DNA of 64,000 nt from an uncultured Bacteroidota bacterium (lineage in GTDB: Bacteria > Bacteroidota > Bacteroidia > B-17B0 > Aurantibacillaceae). The stretch spans positions 1-64,000 of the forward strand of contig CAITNS010000021.1 of the NCBI GenBank assembly GCA_903893815.1, in the 5' to 3' direction. Shown piece after piece: positions 7,845-15,079 of the stretch (position 1 is its first letter; every line of letters begins with the position of its first letter). A program made the position numbers and the translations under genes. The notes beneath the pieces are model-generated. The model did not search any database and was not told the origin of the DNA. It was given only the letters and a program-made list of their open reading frames with translations.

Positions 7845-10319
7845 ATGACAAAAAATTTACGCACTTCATTTTACGCATTACTTTTTACTTTATTAGCTGC
7901 GAACATTTTTTCCCAAACTCAAATGGCTATTTGGACTTTTTCCAATGTATCTAACGCCTCTTCCAATTCATTAAACCCAACAACTTATAGTGTTGCAACT
8001 GCGCCAGTTTTACAACAGTTTTTTCAACAGATAGATAATAATGGTATTGCAGGTACTTCATACACAGATATTAGTAGTACGAATCATACAGCTGGAAGTG
8101 CTATCTCGTGGGATGATATAAAAGGATCTGGAGTTGATGCAGAATTAGTTATTGATTTAAACACAAGTGGTTGGAATAGCATGTATATGCGTTTCGATTA
8201 TAAAAGTGAGACAGCTAACTCATTTGATATTGAGTACTCTATTGATGGTGGTGCAAACTGGACTCAAATTATTAATAATAGTTCGCTTACTGATGATGGA
8301 TTTGTTAGTTGGTCATCCAAAACAATTAATCTTTCTTCTTATACTATTTTAGATAATCAATCTAATTTACAGATTAAGATCTCGGATCTATCAAATAATG
8401 GTAACGATCAATTTGCCTTTGACAATATTGAATTTTACGGAACTCAGGGAGGAGGTGGAGGATCTACAACGCCATCCATTGAATTTCATCCTTCTACAAC
8501 AGGATACATAAGTTTTATAGCAACACCTGTTGCAGTAAGTGGTGTTATTAATGATGTGACCGATCCTGCTAGAACAAAAGGAATTATTTTTTCATTAAAG
8601 GATTCAGATACAGCTTTGAATACACTAACAGTGTCAGCTACAAGTTCAAACAGTAGCGTAGTTTCTAGTGCTAACTTGACTTTTACTTATGTGAATGACA
8701 GCATCAGGATTTTGAAAATTAACCCTACGGGAGTTGGTTATTCAAACATAACGGTTTCTGTAACAGATGGATCGGGGTCTGATACCTATGTTTTAAAATA
8801 TGCAGCCTCTGCTGCTGCTTACGATATACCAAATACAGATTTTCATACAGGAATTTCAGATGCTTCAACCGCTGTTGATGCAGGTAATAATTATTTTTTA
8901 TCAGCAGATGATGAAAGTAATGGTTTGCATTTATATCATAAAGATTCGTCAGGCTATTTTTTTAATGCTTTTGATATGGCTGGACCAATTGGATTTACTG
9001 GTGAAGGAGATTTTGAAGCTTCTTGCAGAAAAGGAAATAAAGCATACTGGATGGGATCTTTGGGAAATTCAAAAAGCGGAAATATCCAAACATCAAGACA
9101 TTATTTTTTCGGAACTACAGTTGCAGGTACAGGCAGTTTAACAACAGCTTCTTATTTGGGCTCGCAATCTCTTCGTTCCTCTATGATTAGTTGGGGCGAT
9201 TCTAAAGGATATGATTTTACTTCAAGCGGGGCAAGCGGAATGATTCCTAAGCAAATTGACGGCTTAAATATTGAAGGCATGTGTCTTGGTCCAAATGATA
9301 CATCTATATATATTGGTTTCAGAGCACCTTTGGTTCCTGTATCTAACAGAACAGAAGCATTAATTTGTCCAGTTAAAAATTTTGAAGGATGGTTTAATAA
9401 TGGTTCTCCAATTGGTAACCCACAGTATGGTAATCCTATTGAATTAAATTTAGGAGGTAGAGGCATTAGAAGTATGGAAAAAAATGCCAATGGACAATAT
9501 TTAATAGTGGCTGGAAGCTTCGATAGTAATTTAGATGCAGCATTGTATGAATGGAATGGCGTTGCAACTAGTACACCTGTTTTATTAACTGCAGATTTAA
9601 CTAGTTTAAATCCTGAAGGAATTGTTACTTTTCCTTCTCCATTTTATAACGGTTCAACCGTTGAGTTGATGAGTGATGATGGAACACAAATATGGTATAA
9701 TGATGCGATAGAAAATAAAGCGTTAGCTGATATTAGAAACAAAAAATTTAGAACTGTAAAAGTTGTTACAACTGGTGGCACCTTATCACCTTGTGCAGGC
9801 GCATCATTAACTAATGTAGTAGCTTCTCAATCTGTTATTTGCACTGGCAGTTCTTCTATTATTAACTTAACGGGTAATTTAAACGGTTCAACTGCATGGC
9901 ATATTTATACATCAAGCTGTGGAGGAAATAGTTTAACAAGTACTACAAGTTCTAGCATTACAGTAACGCCTACAACAACCACTACATATTATGTAAGGGG
10001 TGAAGGCGGCTGCGCCCTTGCAGGTAGTTGCTCTGCTGTAACTGTTTCTGTGAGTCTTTGTACAAATGTTTCACAAGTTGTGTTAAACAATAGTTTCGAG
10101 ATTTATCCAAATCCAGTTAATGATTTAATAACCATTAATGCAAATGGGGTTTCAAATTACGATGTTGTTATTTATAATTCAGTTGGAGAGTTAATTTTAA
10201 CTCATCATAATCAAGGTGAGTTAGCAACAATTTTTACTTCTGATTTGGCTGCTGGTATTTACTATATCAGACTGATTACTGAGTTCGGAATAGTGACTAA
10301 AAAAATTATTAAGAGCTAA
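7845..10319 (+). CDS. Secreted DUF3616-like protein with T9SS type-A sorting domain
   Basis: I place the start at ATG 7845. It gives a normal signal peptide (TKNLRTSFYALLFTLLAANI then FSQ), and the TTG five codons upstream adds nothing. The 824-residue product has a jelly-roll-like N-terminal region (about 25-205), a GGGGG-containing hinge, an Ig-like segment (about 210-325) and a probable beta-propeller (about 330-610) resembling DUF3616/phytase-like esterase proteins, with blade motifs GEGDFEASC, GLNIEGMCLG and NPEGIVTF. A small Cys-containing repeat follows, and the C-terminus (about 750-824) is a type-A T9SS sorting domain (FEIYPNPVND, LAAGIYYIRL, KKIIKS). It is therefore likely surface-attached or released. 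Its substrate is unknown. It diverges from the adhesin operon. Confidence 0.8.
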   Translation: MTKNLRTSFYALLFTLLAANIFSQTQMAIWTFSNVSNASSNSLNPTTYSVATAPVLQQFFQQIDNNGIAGTSYTDISSTNHTAGSAISWDDIKGSGVDAELVIDLNTSGWNSMYMRFDYKSETANSFDIEYSIDGGANWTQIINNSSLTDDGFVSWSSKTINLSSYTILDNQSNLQIKISDLSNNGNDQFAFDNIEFYGTQGGGGGSTTPSIEFHPSTTGYISFIATPVAVSGVINDVTDPARTKGIIFSLKDSDTALNTLTVSATSSNSSVVSSANLTFTYVNDSIRILKINPTGVGYSNITVSVTDGSGSDTYVLKYAASAAAYDIPNTDFHTGISDASTAVDAGNNYFLSADDESNGLHLYHKDSSGYFFNAFDMAGPIGFTGEGDFEASCRKGNKAYWMGSLGNSKSGNIQTSRHYFFGTTVAGTGSLTTASYLGSQSLRSSMISWGDSKGYDFTSSGASGMIPKQIDGLNIEGMCLGPNDTSIYIGFRAPLVPVSNRTEALICPVKNFEGWFNNGSPIGNPQYGNPIELNLGGRGIRSMEKNANGQYLIVAGSFDSNLDAALYEWNGVATSTPVLLTADLTSLNPEGIVTFPSPFYNGSTVELMSDDGTQIWYNDAIENKALADIRNKKFRTVKVVTTGGTLSPCAGASLTNVVASQSVICTGSSSIINLTGNLNGSTAWHIYTSSCGGNSLTSTTSSSITVTPTTTTTYYVRGEGGCALAGSCSAVTVSVSLCTNVSQVVLNNSFEIYPNPVNDLITINANGVSNYDVVIYNSVGELILTHHNQGELATIFTSDLAAGIYYIRLITEFGIVTKKIIKS

Positions 10320-10337
10320 TATCAATTTAGGATATTA
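10317..10337 (+). terminator. Weak hairpin after the DUF3616-like gene
   Basis: A seven-base stem (10317-10323 with 10331-10337) overlaps the stop codon and is followed by a T-rich but interrupted stretch. It could act as a terminator but is AT-only and weak. Confidence 0.3.
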
Positions 10338-10415
10338 ACATTCTTCTTTTAATTTCTATTTGTCTCACTGACCATTTCTTAATGTAGCAAACACATTAAC
10401 TTAATAATGTAGACA

Positions 10416-10423
10416 TACATTTG
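10416..10423 (+). promoter_or_regulatory. Putative -7 box TACATTTG
   Basis: A perfect match to TAnnTTTG, 13 bases before the ATG of the metallophosphoesterase gene. A clear -33 TTG is not visible. Confidence 0.45.
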
Positions 10424-10435
10424 TAAAAACTACTA

Positions 10436-11254
10436 ATGTATAGCAAAAGAGAATTGCAACTTTTAGTGATTAGCGATGTGCATTTAGGCACATACGGCTG
10501 CCACGCCAAGGAATTATTACATTACCTTAAAACCGTAAACCCACGAACATTAGTACTCAACGGAGATATTATTGATATGTGGAATTTTAGCAAAAATTAT
10601 TTTCCATCTTCACACATGGATGTGATGCGTCATATTATGAAAATGGCAAGTCATGGTACGCATGTTTATTATATTACGGGTAATCACGATGAGATGTTAC
10701 GCAAGTACACCGATTTGCAATTAGGTAATTTAGAAATTGTAGATAAGCTACTGTTGGATTTAGATGGCAAAAAAGCCTGGATATTTCATGGTGATGTGTT
10801 TGATGCTACTACCAAGGGTTATGCAAAGTTTTTAGCAAAATTAGGCGGTAAGGGTTATGATTTATTAATACTCATTAATCGTTTTGTAAACTGGTGTTTG
10901 AATTTATTTGGAAAAGATAAAATGAGTATTTCGAAAAAAGTAAAAGACGGCGTGAAAAAAGCCGTAGCCTTTGTCAGCGATTTTGAAACCACTGCCGCCG
11001 AACTCGCTATTGAAAAAAAGTACGATTATGTAGTATGTGGTCATATTCATATGCCTCAAATAAAAGAAGTAAAAACGGATGAAGGATCAGTGATGTATTT
11101 GAATAGCGGAGATTGGGTAGAAAATTTAACAGCATTGGAATATGATAATGGTAAATGGGAAATATTTAATTACGACAAAAATTATTTAGACTTAATTTAT
11201 CCTAAAGACAATTTTGAACAAGAAGACATTGTATCTAAAATTTTAGCATCTTAA
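10436..11254 (+). CDS. LpxH-like metallophosphoesterase (UDP-2,3-diacylglucosamine diphosphatase family)
   Basis: A 272-residue cytoplasmic enzyme with the full calcineurin-like metal-binding set: SDVHLG (about 13-18), NGDIID (about 42-47), GNHDE (about 81-85) and GHIHMP (about 202-207). The layout fits the LpxH/YbbF-like group, which hydrolyses the pyrophosphate of UDP-2,3-diacylglucosamine in lipid A synthesis. Bacteroidota carry several such paralogs, so the exact substrate is open. Two bases separate it from the following glycosyltransferase gene, so the pair is almost certainly co-transcribed and may act on one glycolipid or envelope sugar. Confidence 0.82.
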   Translation: MYSKRELQLLVISDVHLGTYGCHAKELLHYLKTVNPRTLVLNGDIIDMWNFSKNYFPSSHMDVMRHIMKMASHGTHVYYITGNHDEMLRKYTDLQLGNLEIVDKLLLDLDGKKAWIFHGDVFDATTKGYAKFLAKLGGKGYDLLILINRFVNWCLNLFGKDKMSISKKVKDGVKKAVAFVSDFETTAAELAIEKKYDYVVCGHIHMPQIKEVKTDEGSVMYLNSGDWVENLTALEYDNGKWEIFNYDKNYLDLIYPKDNFEQEDIVSKILAS

Positions 11255-11256
11255 CT

Positions 11257-12294
11257 ATGACAAAACCAAAAATATTTTATGCTGTACAAGCCACAGGAAA
11301 TGGTCATGTGAGCCGCGCTCAGCAATTGTATCCCTACTTACAACAATTTGGTGAAGTTGATTTTTTTATCAGTGGCAACAATGCTAATTTAGATTTTAAA
11401 TTACCTATAAAATATAGAAGTAAAGGTTGCAGTTTGCATTACAGTAAATGTGGCGGATTAAATTATTTTGATGTGATTAAAAACATTAAACCGTTTATGA
11501 TGTACAAAGATGCAAAATCTTTGCCGCTCGAAAAATATGATGTGATTATAAATGACTTTGATTTTGTAACTTCTTTGGCGTGTAAATTAAAGAACCTGCC
11601 TTCTGTGCAATTAGGGCACCAGGCAAGTTTTCAGTCGGATGCTACGCCGCGTCCTGATAAAAAAAGTTTGATGGGTGAAACGATATTAAAACACTATGCA
11701 CATGCAACTAAGCATATTGGGTTTCATTTTCAAAAGTATGATTCTTTTGTTTTACCTCCAGTAATTAAAGAAGAATTTATAAATGCTGTACCTACAGATT
11801 TAAATCACGTGAGTGTTTATTTACCTTCTTTTCAAAAACATTGTTTGTTAGAAGCCTTTAATAAACTACCACATATAAAATTTCATTGGTTTTTGGATTC
11901 TATTGAATCAATTAGAACTGAAAAAAACATCACCTATTACCCTATTAATCAAGCCTTATTTAATAAAAGCTTATTAAGCTGCCATGGTTTAATAACCGGA
12001 GGAGGATTCGAAACTCCTTCGGAAGCTTTATATCTGGGTAAAAAATTAATTAGTATTCCTATTAAAAATCATTATGAGCAGCAATGTAATGCTGCGGCTA
12101 TTGAAAAAATGGGAGTAAAAGTATTACAAGATATAGGTGATGATTTTTCGGAAGTGATTGAAAAATGGTTTTCGGAAAACAATAATAACCCAAAAATTGA
12201 AGCTAACAACATTAATCAAACTTTAGAATTGTTGTTTGATACTTATCCTAGTAAAAAGAAAGTCGAGAGAGAAGAAGCTCTTTTATCTATATAA
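11257..12294 (+). CDS. Glycosyltransferase, MJ1255/GT28-like family
   Basis: A 345-residue protein with a two-domain GT-B layout. The N-terminus has a glycine/histidine loop (ATGNGHVSRA, about 12-21) of the MurG/MJ1255 type. The C-terminal half has the nucleotide-sugar-binding stretch LITGGGFETPSEALYLGKK, then IPIKNHYEQQCNA, as in GT28 enzymes. No transmembrane helix is evident, so it is probably cytoplasmic or peripheral. It starts two bases after the LpxH-like gene. The acceptor is unknown; an envelope glycolipid is a reasonable inference from the neighbour. A hairpin with a T-rich tail follows. Confidence 0.8.
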   Translation: MTKPKIFYAVQATGNGHVSRAQQLYPYLQQFGEVDFFISGNNANLDFKLPIKYRSKGCSLHYSKCGGLNYFDVIKNIKPFMMYKDAKSLPLEKYDVIINDFDFVTSLACKLKNLPSVQLGHQASFQSDATPRPDKKSLMGETILKHYAHATKHIGFHFQKYDSFVLPPVIKEEFINAVPTDLNHVSVYLPSFQKHCLLEAFNKLPHIKFHWFLDSIESIRTEKNITYYPINQALFNKSLLSCHGLITGGGFETPSEALYLGKKLISIPIKNHYEQQCNAAAIEKMGVKVLQDIGDDFSEVIEKWFSENNNNPKIEANNINQTLELLFDTYPSKKKVEREEALLSI

Positions 12295-12313
12295 CATCCG
12301 TTAATTATAGTAA

Positions 12314-12342
12314 ATAGTCCAAAAATAAATGGGCTATGTTTT
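12314..12342 (+). terminator. Probable terminator after the glycosyltransferase
   Basis: A seven-base stem (12314-12320 with 12331-12337, one G-U pair) is followed by GTTTTGTT, 20 bases after the stop codon and in the right direction. Confidence 0.42.
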
Positions 12343-12418
12343 GTTACATCTGTATTTAAACTGCAATTATTTTGCAGCCATATATTATCCGTATATAAAA
12401 TTAAAAAACTTGACTAGA

Positions 12419-13111
12419 TTATAATAAATCTCTGTTGATAGAATAACCAATACCTTTACTGGTTTTAATAATATCGTTGCCTAATGTGCGACGAATATTT
12501 CTGATATGAATATCAATGGTTCTGCTATTGGCAACTTCAGGAGAGTTCCAAATGAGTTTAGCAAAATCTTGACGCGTAAAAGTTTTGTGTGTGTTGGTGT
12601 ACATTAAGCTTACCATTTCAAATTCTTTTCGTGGTAAACTTATTTTTCCTTTCGGCGTAATAATTAAGTATTGTTCTTTGTCCACAAAAAAGTTAGGGTG
12701 CTTACTTTGTTCTGAAGCTTCTTCTATTTTGCTTTGTGAACGTTTTTTTAATGTTGAAATTCTTGCTTCTAATAAAATTGGTTTTATTGGAGTGATAATA
12801 AAGTCATCTGCCCCAGAGTTGAAGGCTGTTATTTGAATGTAATCATCTTGTTTATTTGAAAACAAAATGATATAAGGTTGTTCAATATCTTTTATATTTC
12901 TTATATCAGAAGTAATACTGATGCCATCTCTAAATGTATAATCTAATTCAATAATCACCAAATGCACATTGCCTTTTTTTAAGGATGAATACAAGTCTTC
13001 ATCCGATTTAGCAAAGCTAATCTGATATTTTTTTTCTTCTAAATACTCTGCCGTCTTTTTTATGGACGAATCGGTATTAGAACAAATAATGATGTGAAAG
13101 GATTGAGGCAT
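12419..13111 (-). CDS. OmpR-type response regulator with degenerate receiver
   Basis: I use ATG 13111 (230 residues). The GTG six codons upstream lies inside a terminator hairpin and cannot be a sensible start. The C-terminal winged helix (about 130-230) is well kept: SRTIDIHIRNIRRTLG and KTSKGIGYSIN. The N-terminal receiver-like domain lacks the phosphorylation machinery. The acidic pair is replaced by Ser11-Asn12 (IIICSNT), the phosphoacceptor Asp aligns with Glu55 (VIIELDYTFRDG), and the conserved Lys aligns with Thr107 (ADDFIITPIKP). It is likely an atypical regulator working without phosphorylation, or with Glu55 acting as a built-in phosphomimic. No histidine kinase is adjacent. Target genes are unknown. 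Confidence 0.88.
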   Translation of the reverse strand: MPQSFHIIICSNTDSSIKKTAEYLEEKKYQISFAKSDEDLYSSLKKGNVHLVIIELDYTFRDGISITSDIRNIKDIEQPYIILFSNKQDDYIQITAFNSGADDFIITPIKPILLEARISTLKKRSQSKIEEASEQSKHPNFFVDKEQYLIITPKGKISLPRKEFEMVSLMYTNTHKTFTRQDFAKLIWNSPEVANSRTIDIHIRNIRRTLGNDIIKTSKGIGYSINRDLL

Positions 13112-13117
13112 GGGTAT

Positions 13118-13148
13118 AAAAAAAGGCACGAACTAGGTTCGTGCCTTT
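13118..13148 (-). terminator. Strong terminator of the T9SS surface protein gene
   Basis: A 12-base perfect stem (13122-13133 with 13137-13148) with a TAG loop, followed on the minus strand by T residues. It is 14 bases past the stop of the T9SS surface protein and ends only about 7 bases before the start of the response regulator. Transcription of the regulator must therefore come from read-through or from a promoter overlapping the hairpin. Confidence 0.85.
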
Positions 13149-13161
13149 ACTATAAGGAAAA

Positions 13162-14865
13162 TTATTTATTGATGATTAATTTTTTAGTTTCTTTTGATCC
13201 ATTGATATCTAAAGAGATATAATAGATACCACTTGCTAAATTTGCAGTGTTTAAAGAAATTGTATTGTTACCTTTTTCAAAATCATTGCTTTGAGTTAAA
13301 GTAGATACTAAAGCCCCTAAAACATCATACACATTAACAGATACTTTATTTTTTTCAGCAATGCTAAAAGAAATTGTAGTGCTAGCTGTTGCAGGATTTG
13401 GATATAAAACAAATGAATTGATAACCCCGTTTGTTAATTTTTCGATTCCTGTAACTTGACCAGCAAACTGAGGGTTTGTAAAACCTGCGCCAGTTGCAAC
13501 AACAGATCCAGCTTGTAAACGGAAATCACTTGGATCAAATAATTCTGTTGGGAATGCATTTACAAATGCAATTTGAGCAACAGATTTTGTTGTGTCGATA
13601 GATGCTAATCCCGCATAAGTATTGTACCAAGTAGCATTAGCTCCACCTGCATCATGAACAAACTTAGGAAATAAATTACTTGCTATTGTTAAGTTTTGAA
13701 GAACTCCTGCTGAATCTATATTTAAATTTGCATTGTAGTTGTCAAAAGTTGGTAAACCACTTACATGCCATCCTTTTTCCCATCCTACAAAAATTGAATT
13801 ATGAATTGAAATAGCTGTATTTCTTCTTGTAAAGATCGCTCTTTCAAATTTCTCACCAATAGGCAAAGAAACAGTCCCATCTCTTTTTGGACCAATTGAA
13901 GTGATGTTCGAAAAAATTGCTTTTGTAATAGGTAATTTATTTAAACCTGTACCACCTGAGTTATCAGATTCAAATCCATTAGAATCACCAGCAGCATCTG
14001 ATATATCTTTATCTCTTACAATTAATCCAAATTGAACACGACCATTGTAACCAAAATCAGTATCAAAATCATCATCTAAACCTCTGAATGAAATTAAGTA
14101 TTTAGCATCTACTGCTCCACCAAACCATTCAAAAGAATCATCACCACCAAAAGAAACTTGAATGTGATCAATTTTTGTTCCTGAGCCAACGCCACCCATT
14201 GTTAATCCATTTAGTTCTGAGTTTGGAGTTGTAGATAGAGCCACGCCTGCAAATTCGATACGGCAATAAGATAGAATACCTGAATTATCAGCGTTATTGT
14301 TTCCACCATAAGCAATTTCAGGGAATATTGTTGCAAATCCTTCGATGTTATTTGTATTAGGACTTGTTGGGCAAGTTGAACAAGCAGTATTTACAATACC
14401 GTTTCCTAAAATTACAATTCCGCCCCAATCTGCAGGATTTCTTGTGCTTTCATTTGAAGTAAATACAATTGGACTTGTAACAGTTCCTTGCGCATTAATT
14501 TGCGCTCCTTTAGTTATAATTAAACATGCTTTAGAAGTTTTATCACCTCTAATCACTGTACCTGGTAAAATAGTTAATGTGTTTCCTGAAGCAACAGCAA
14601 CAGTACCAGATAATAAATAGGTATTACTAGGTGACCAAGTTTGTGATGTAATTGAACCAGAAATAGTTTGAGTTGGAGCAGGGTAAACTGCGATCTGCGG
14701 GTCAAAATTTGCCCAACCCGCTGTCCAATCGTTAGATGTTGTACCTGTTAGACCGTCTGTAACTGGAAATGCACCTTTGTAAGAAGTTGAAGTCCAAAAT
14801 GGAGTTTGTGCAATAGCAGTTGCGCTTAATAGTGCTGCTGTTGCTAATGTGTAGATTTTTTTCAT
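13162..14865 (-). CDS. Beta-helix-like surface protein with T9SS type-A sorting domain
   Basis: A 567-residue secreted protein. A signal peptide (about 1-19) precedes a large beta-rich region with solenoid-like repeats (TLTILPGTVIRGD, LIITKGAQINAQGT, WGGIVILGNGIVN, then SFGGDDSFEWFGG and GLDDDFDTDFGYNG). The acidic loops could bind calcium. A type-A T9SS sorting domain lies at about 485-567 (FVLYPNPATAS, NLASGIYYISL, KKLIINK). It lies just downstream of a TonB-dependent receptor on the same strand. A terminator separates the two, but their promoters look alike. A role in capturing or processing the receptor's substrate is inference; no enzyme motif is visible. Confidence 0.82.
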   Translation of the reverse strand: MKKIYTLATAALLSATAIAQTPFWTSTSYKGAFPVTDGLTGTTSNDWTAGWANFDPQIAVYPAPTQTISGSITSQTWSPSNTYLLSGTVAVASGNTLTILPGTVIRGDKTSKACLIITKGAQINAQGTVTSPIVFTSNESTRNPADWGGIVILGNGIVNTACSTCPTSPNTNNIEGFATIFPEIAYGGNNNADNSGILSYCRIEFAGVALSTTPNSELNGLTMGGVGSGTKIDHIQVSFGGDDSFEWFGGAVDAKYLISFRGLDDDFDTDFGYNGRVQFGLIVRDKDISDAAGDSNGFESDNSGGTGLNKLPITKAIFSNITSIGPKRDGTVSLPIGEKFERAIFTRRNTAISIHNSIFVGWEKGWHVSGLPTFDNYNANLNIDSAGVLQNLTIASNLFPKFVHDAGGANATWYNTYAGLASIDTTKSVAQIAFVNAFPTELFDPSDFRLQAGSVVATGAGFTNPQFAGQVTGIEKLTNGVINSFVLYPNPATASTTISFSIAEKNKVSVNVYDVLGALVSTLTQSNDFEKGNNTISLNTANLASGIYYISLDINGSKETKKLIINK

Positions 14866-14901
14866 TTTGTTTTATTTAATTGTTTAATTGTTTTTGTTTT
14901 A

Positions 14902-14925
14902 CGATGCAAATTAACGAGTACAACC
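14902..14925 (-). promoter_or_regulatory. Promoter block resembling that of the TonB receptor
   Basis: The minus strand reads GGTTG, a short spacer, then TTAATTTGCATCG, about 37-60 bases before the surface protein ATG. The TonB receptor upstream region has GGTTG followed by TTATGTTTGCATCG. TTAAG/TTAAC elements at 14969-14974, 14990-14995 and 15000-15005 (spacings 21 and 10) lie further upstream and could be activator sites. Confidence 0.45.
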
Positions 14926-15041
14926 TTAGCTTTAGATTAACATGACTTTACGATATACTTACTTATACCTTAAGTTTATGTAAAGTAATTTTAAGTTTAC
15001 TTAACATGTAATTAATATTGAACTTAGATGTAAAAGGAAAC

Positions 15042-15076
15042 AAAAAACGCTCGTTGTTTAACGAGCGTTTTTGTTT
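15042..15076. terminator. Bidirectional terminator after the TonB receptor gene
   Basis: A 13-base perfect stem (15043-15055 with 15060-15072) with a GTTT loop and T tracts on both strands. It is 4 bases past the stop of the minus-strand TonB receptor gene. Confidence 0.9.
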
Positions 15077-15079
15077 TAT

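Noticed and set aside
13109-13129. Upstream GTG as start of the degenerate response regulator
   Set aside because: The GTG lies inside the terminator stem; ATG 13111 matches where receiver domains begin.
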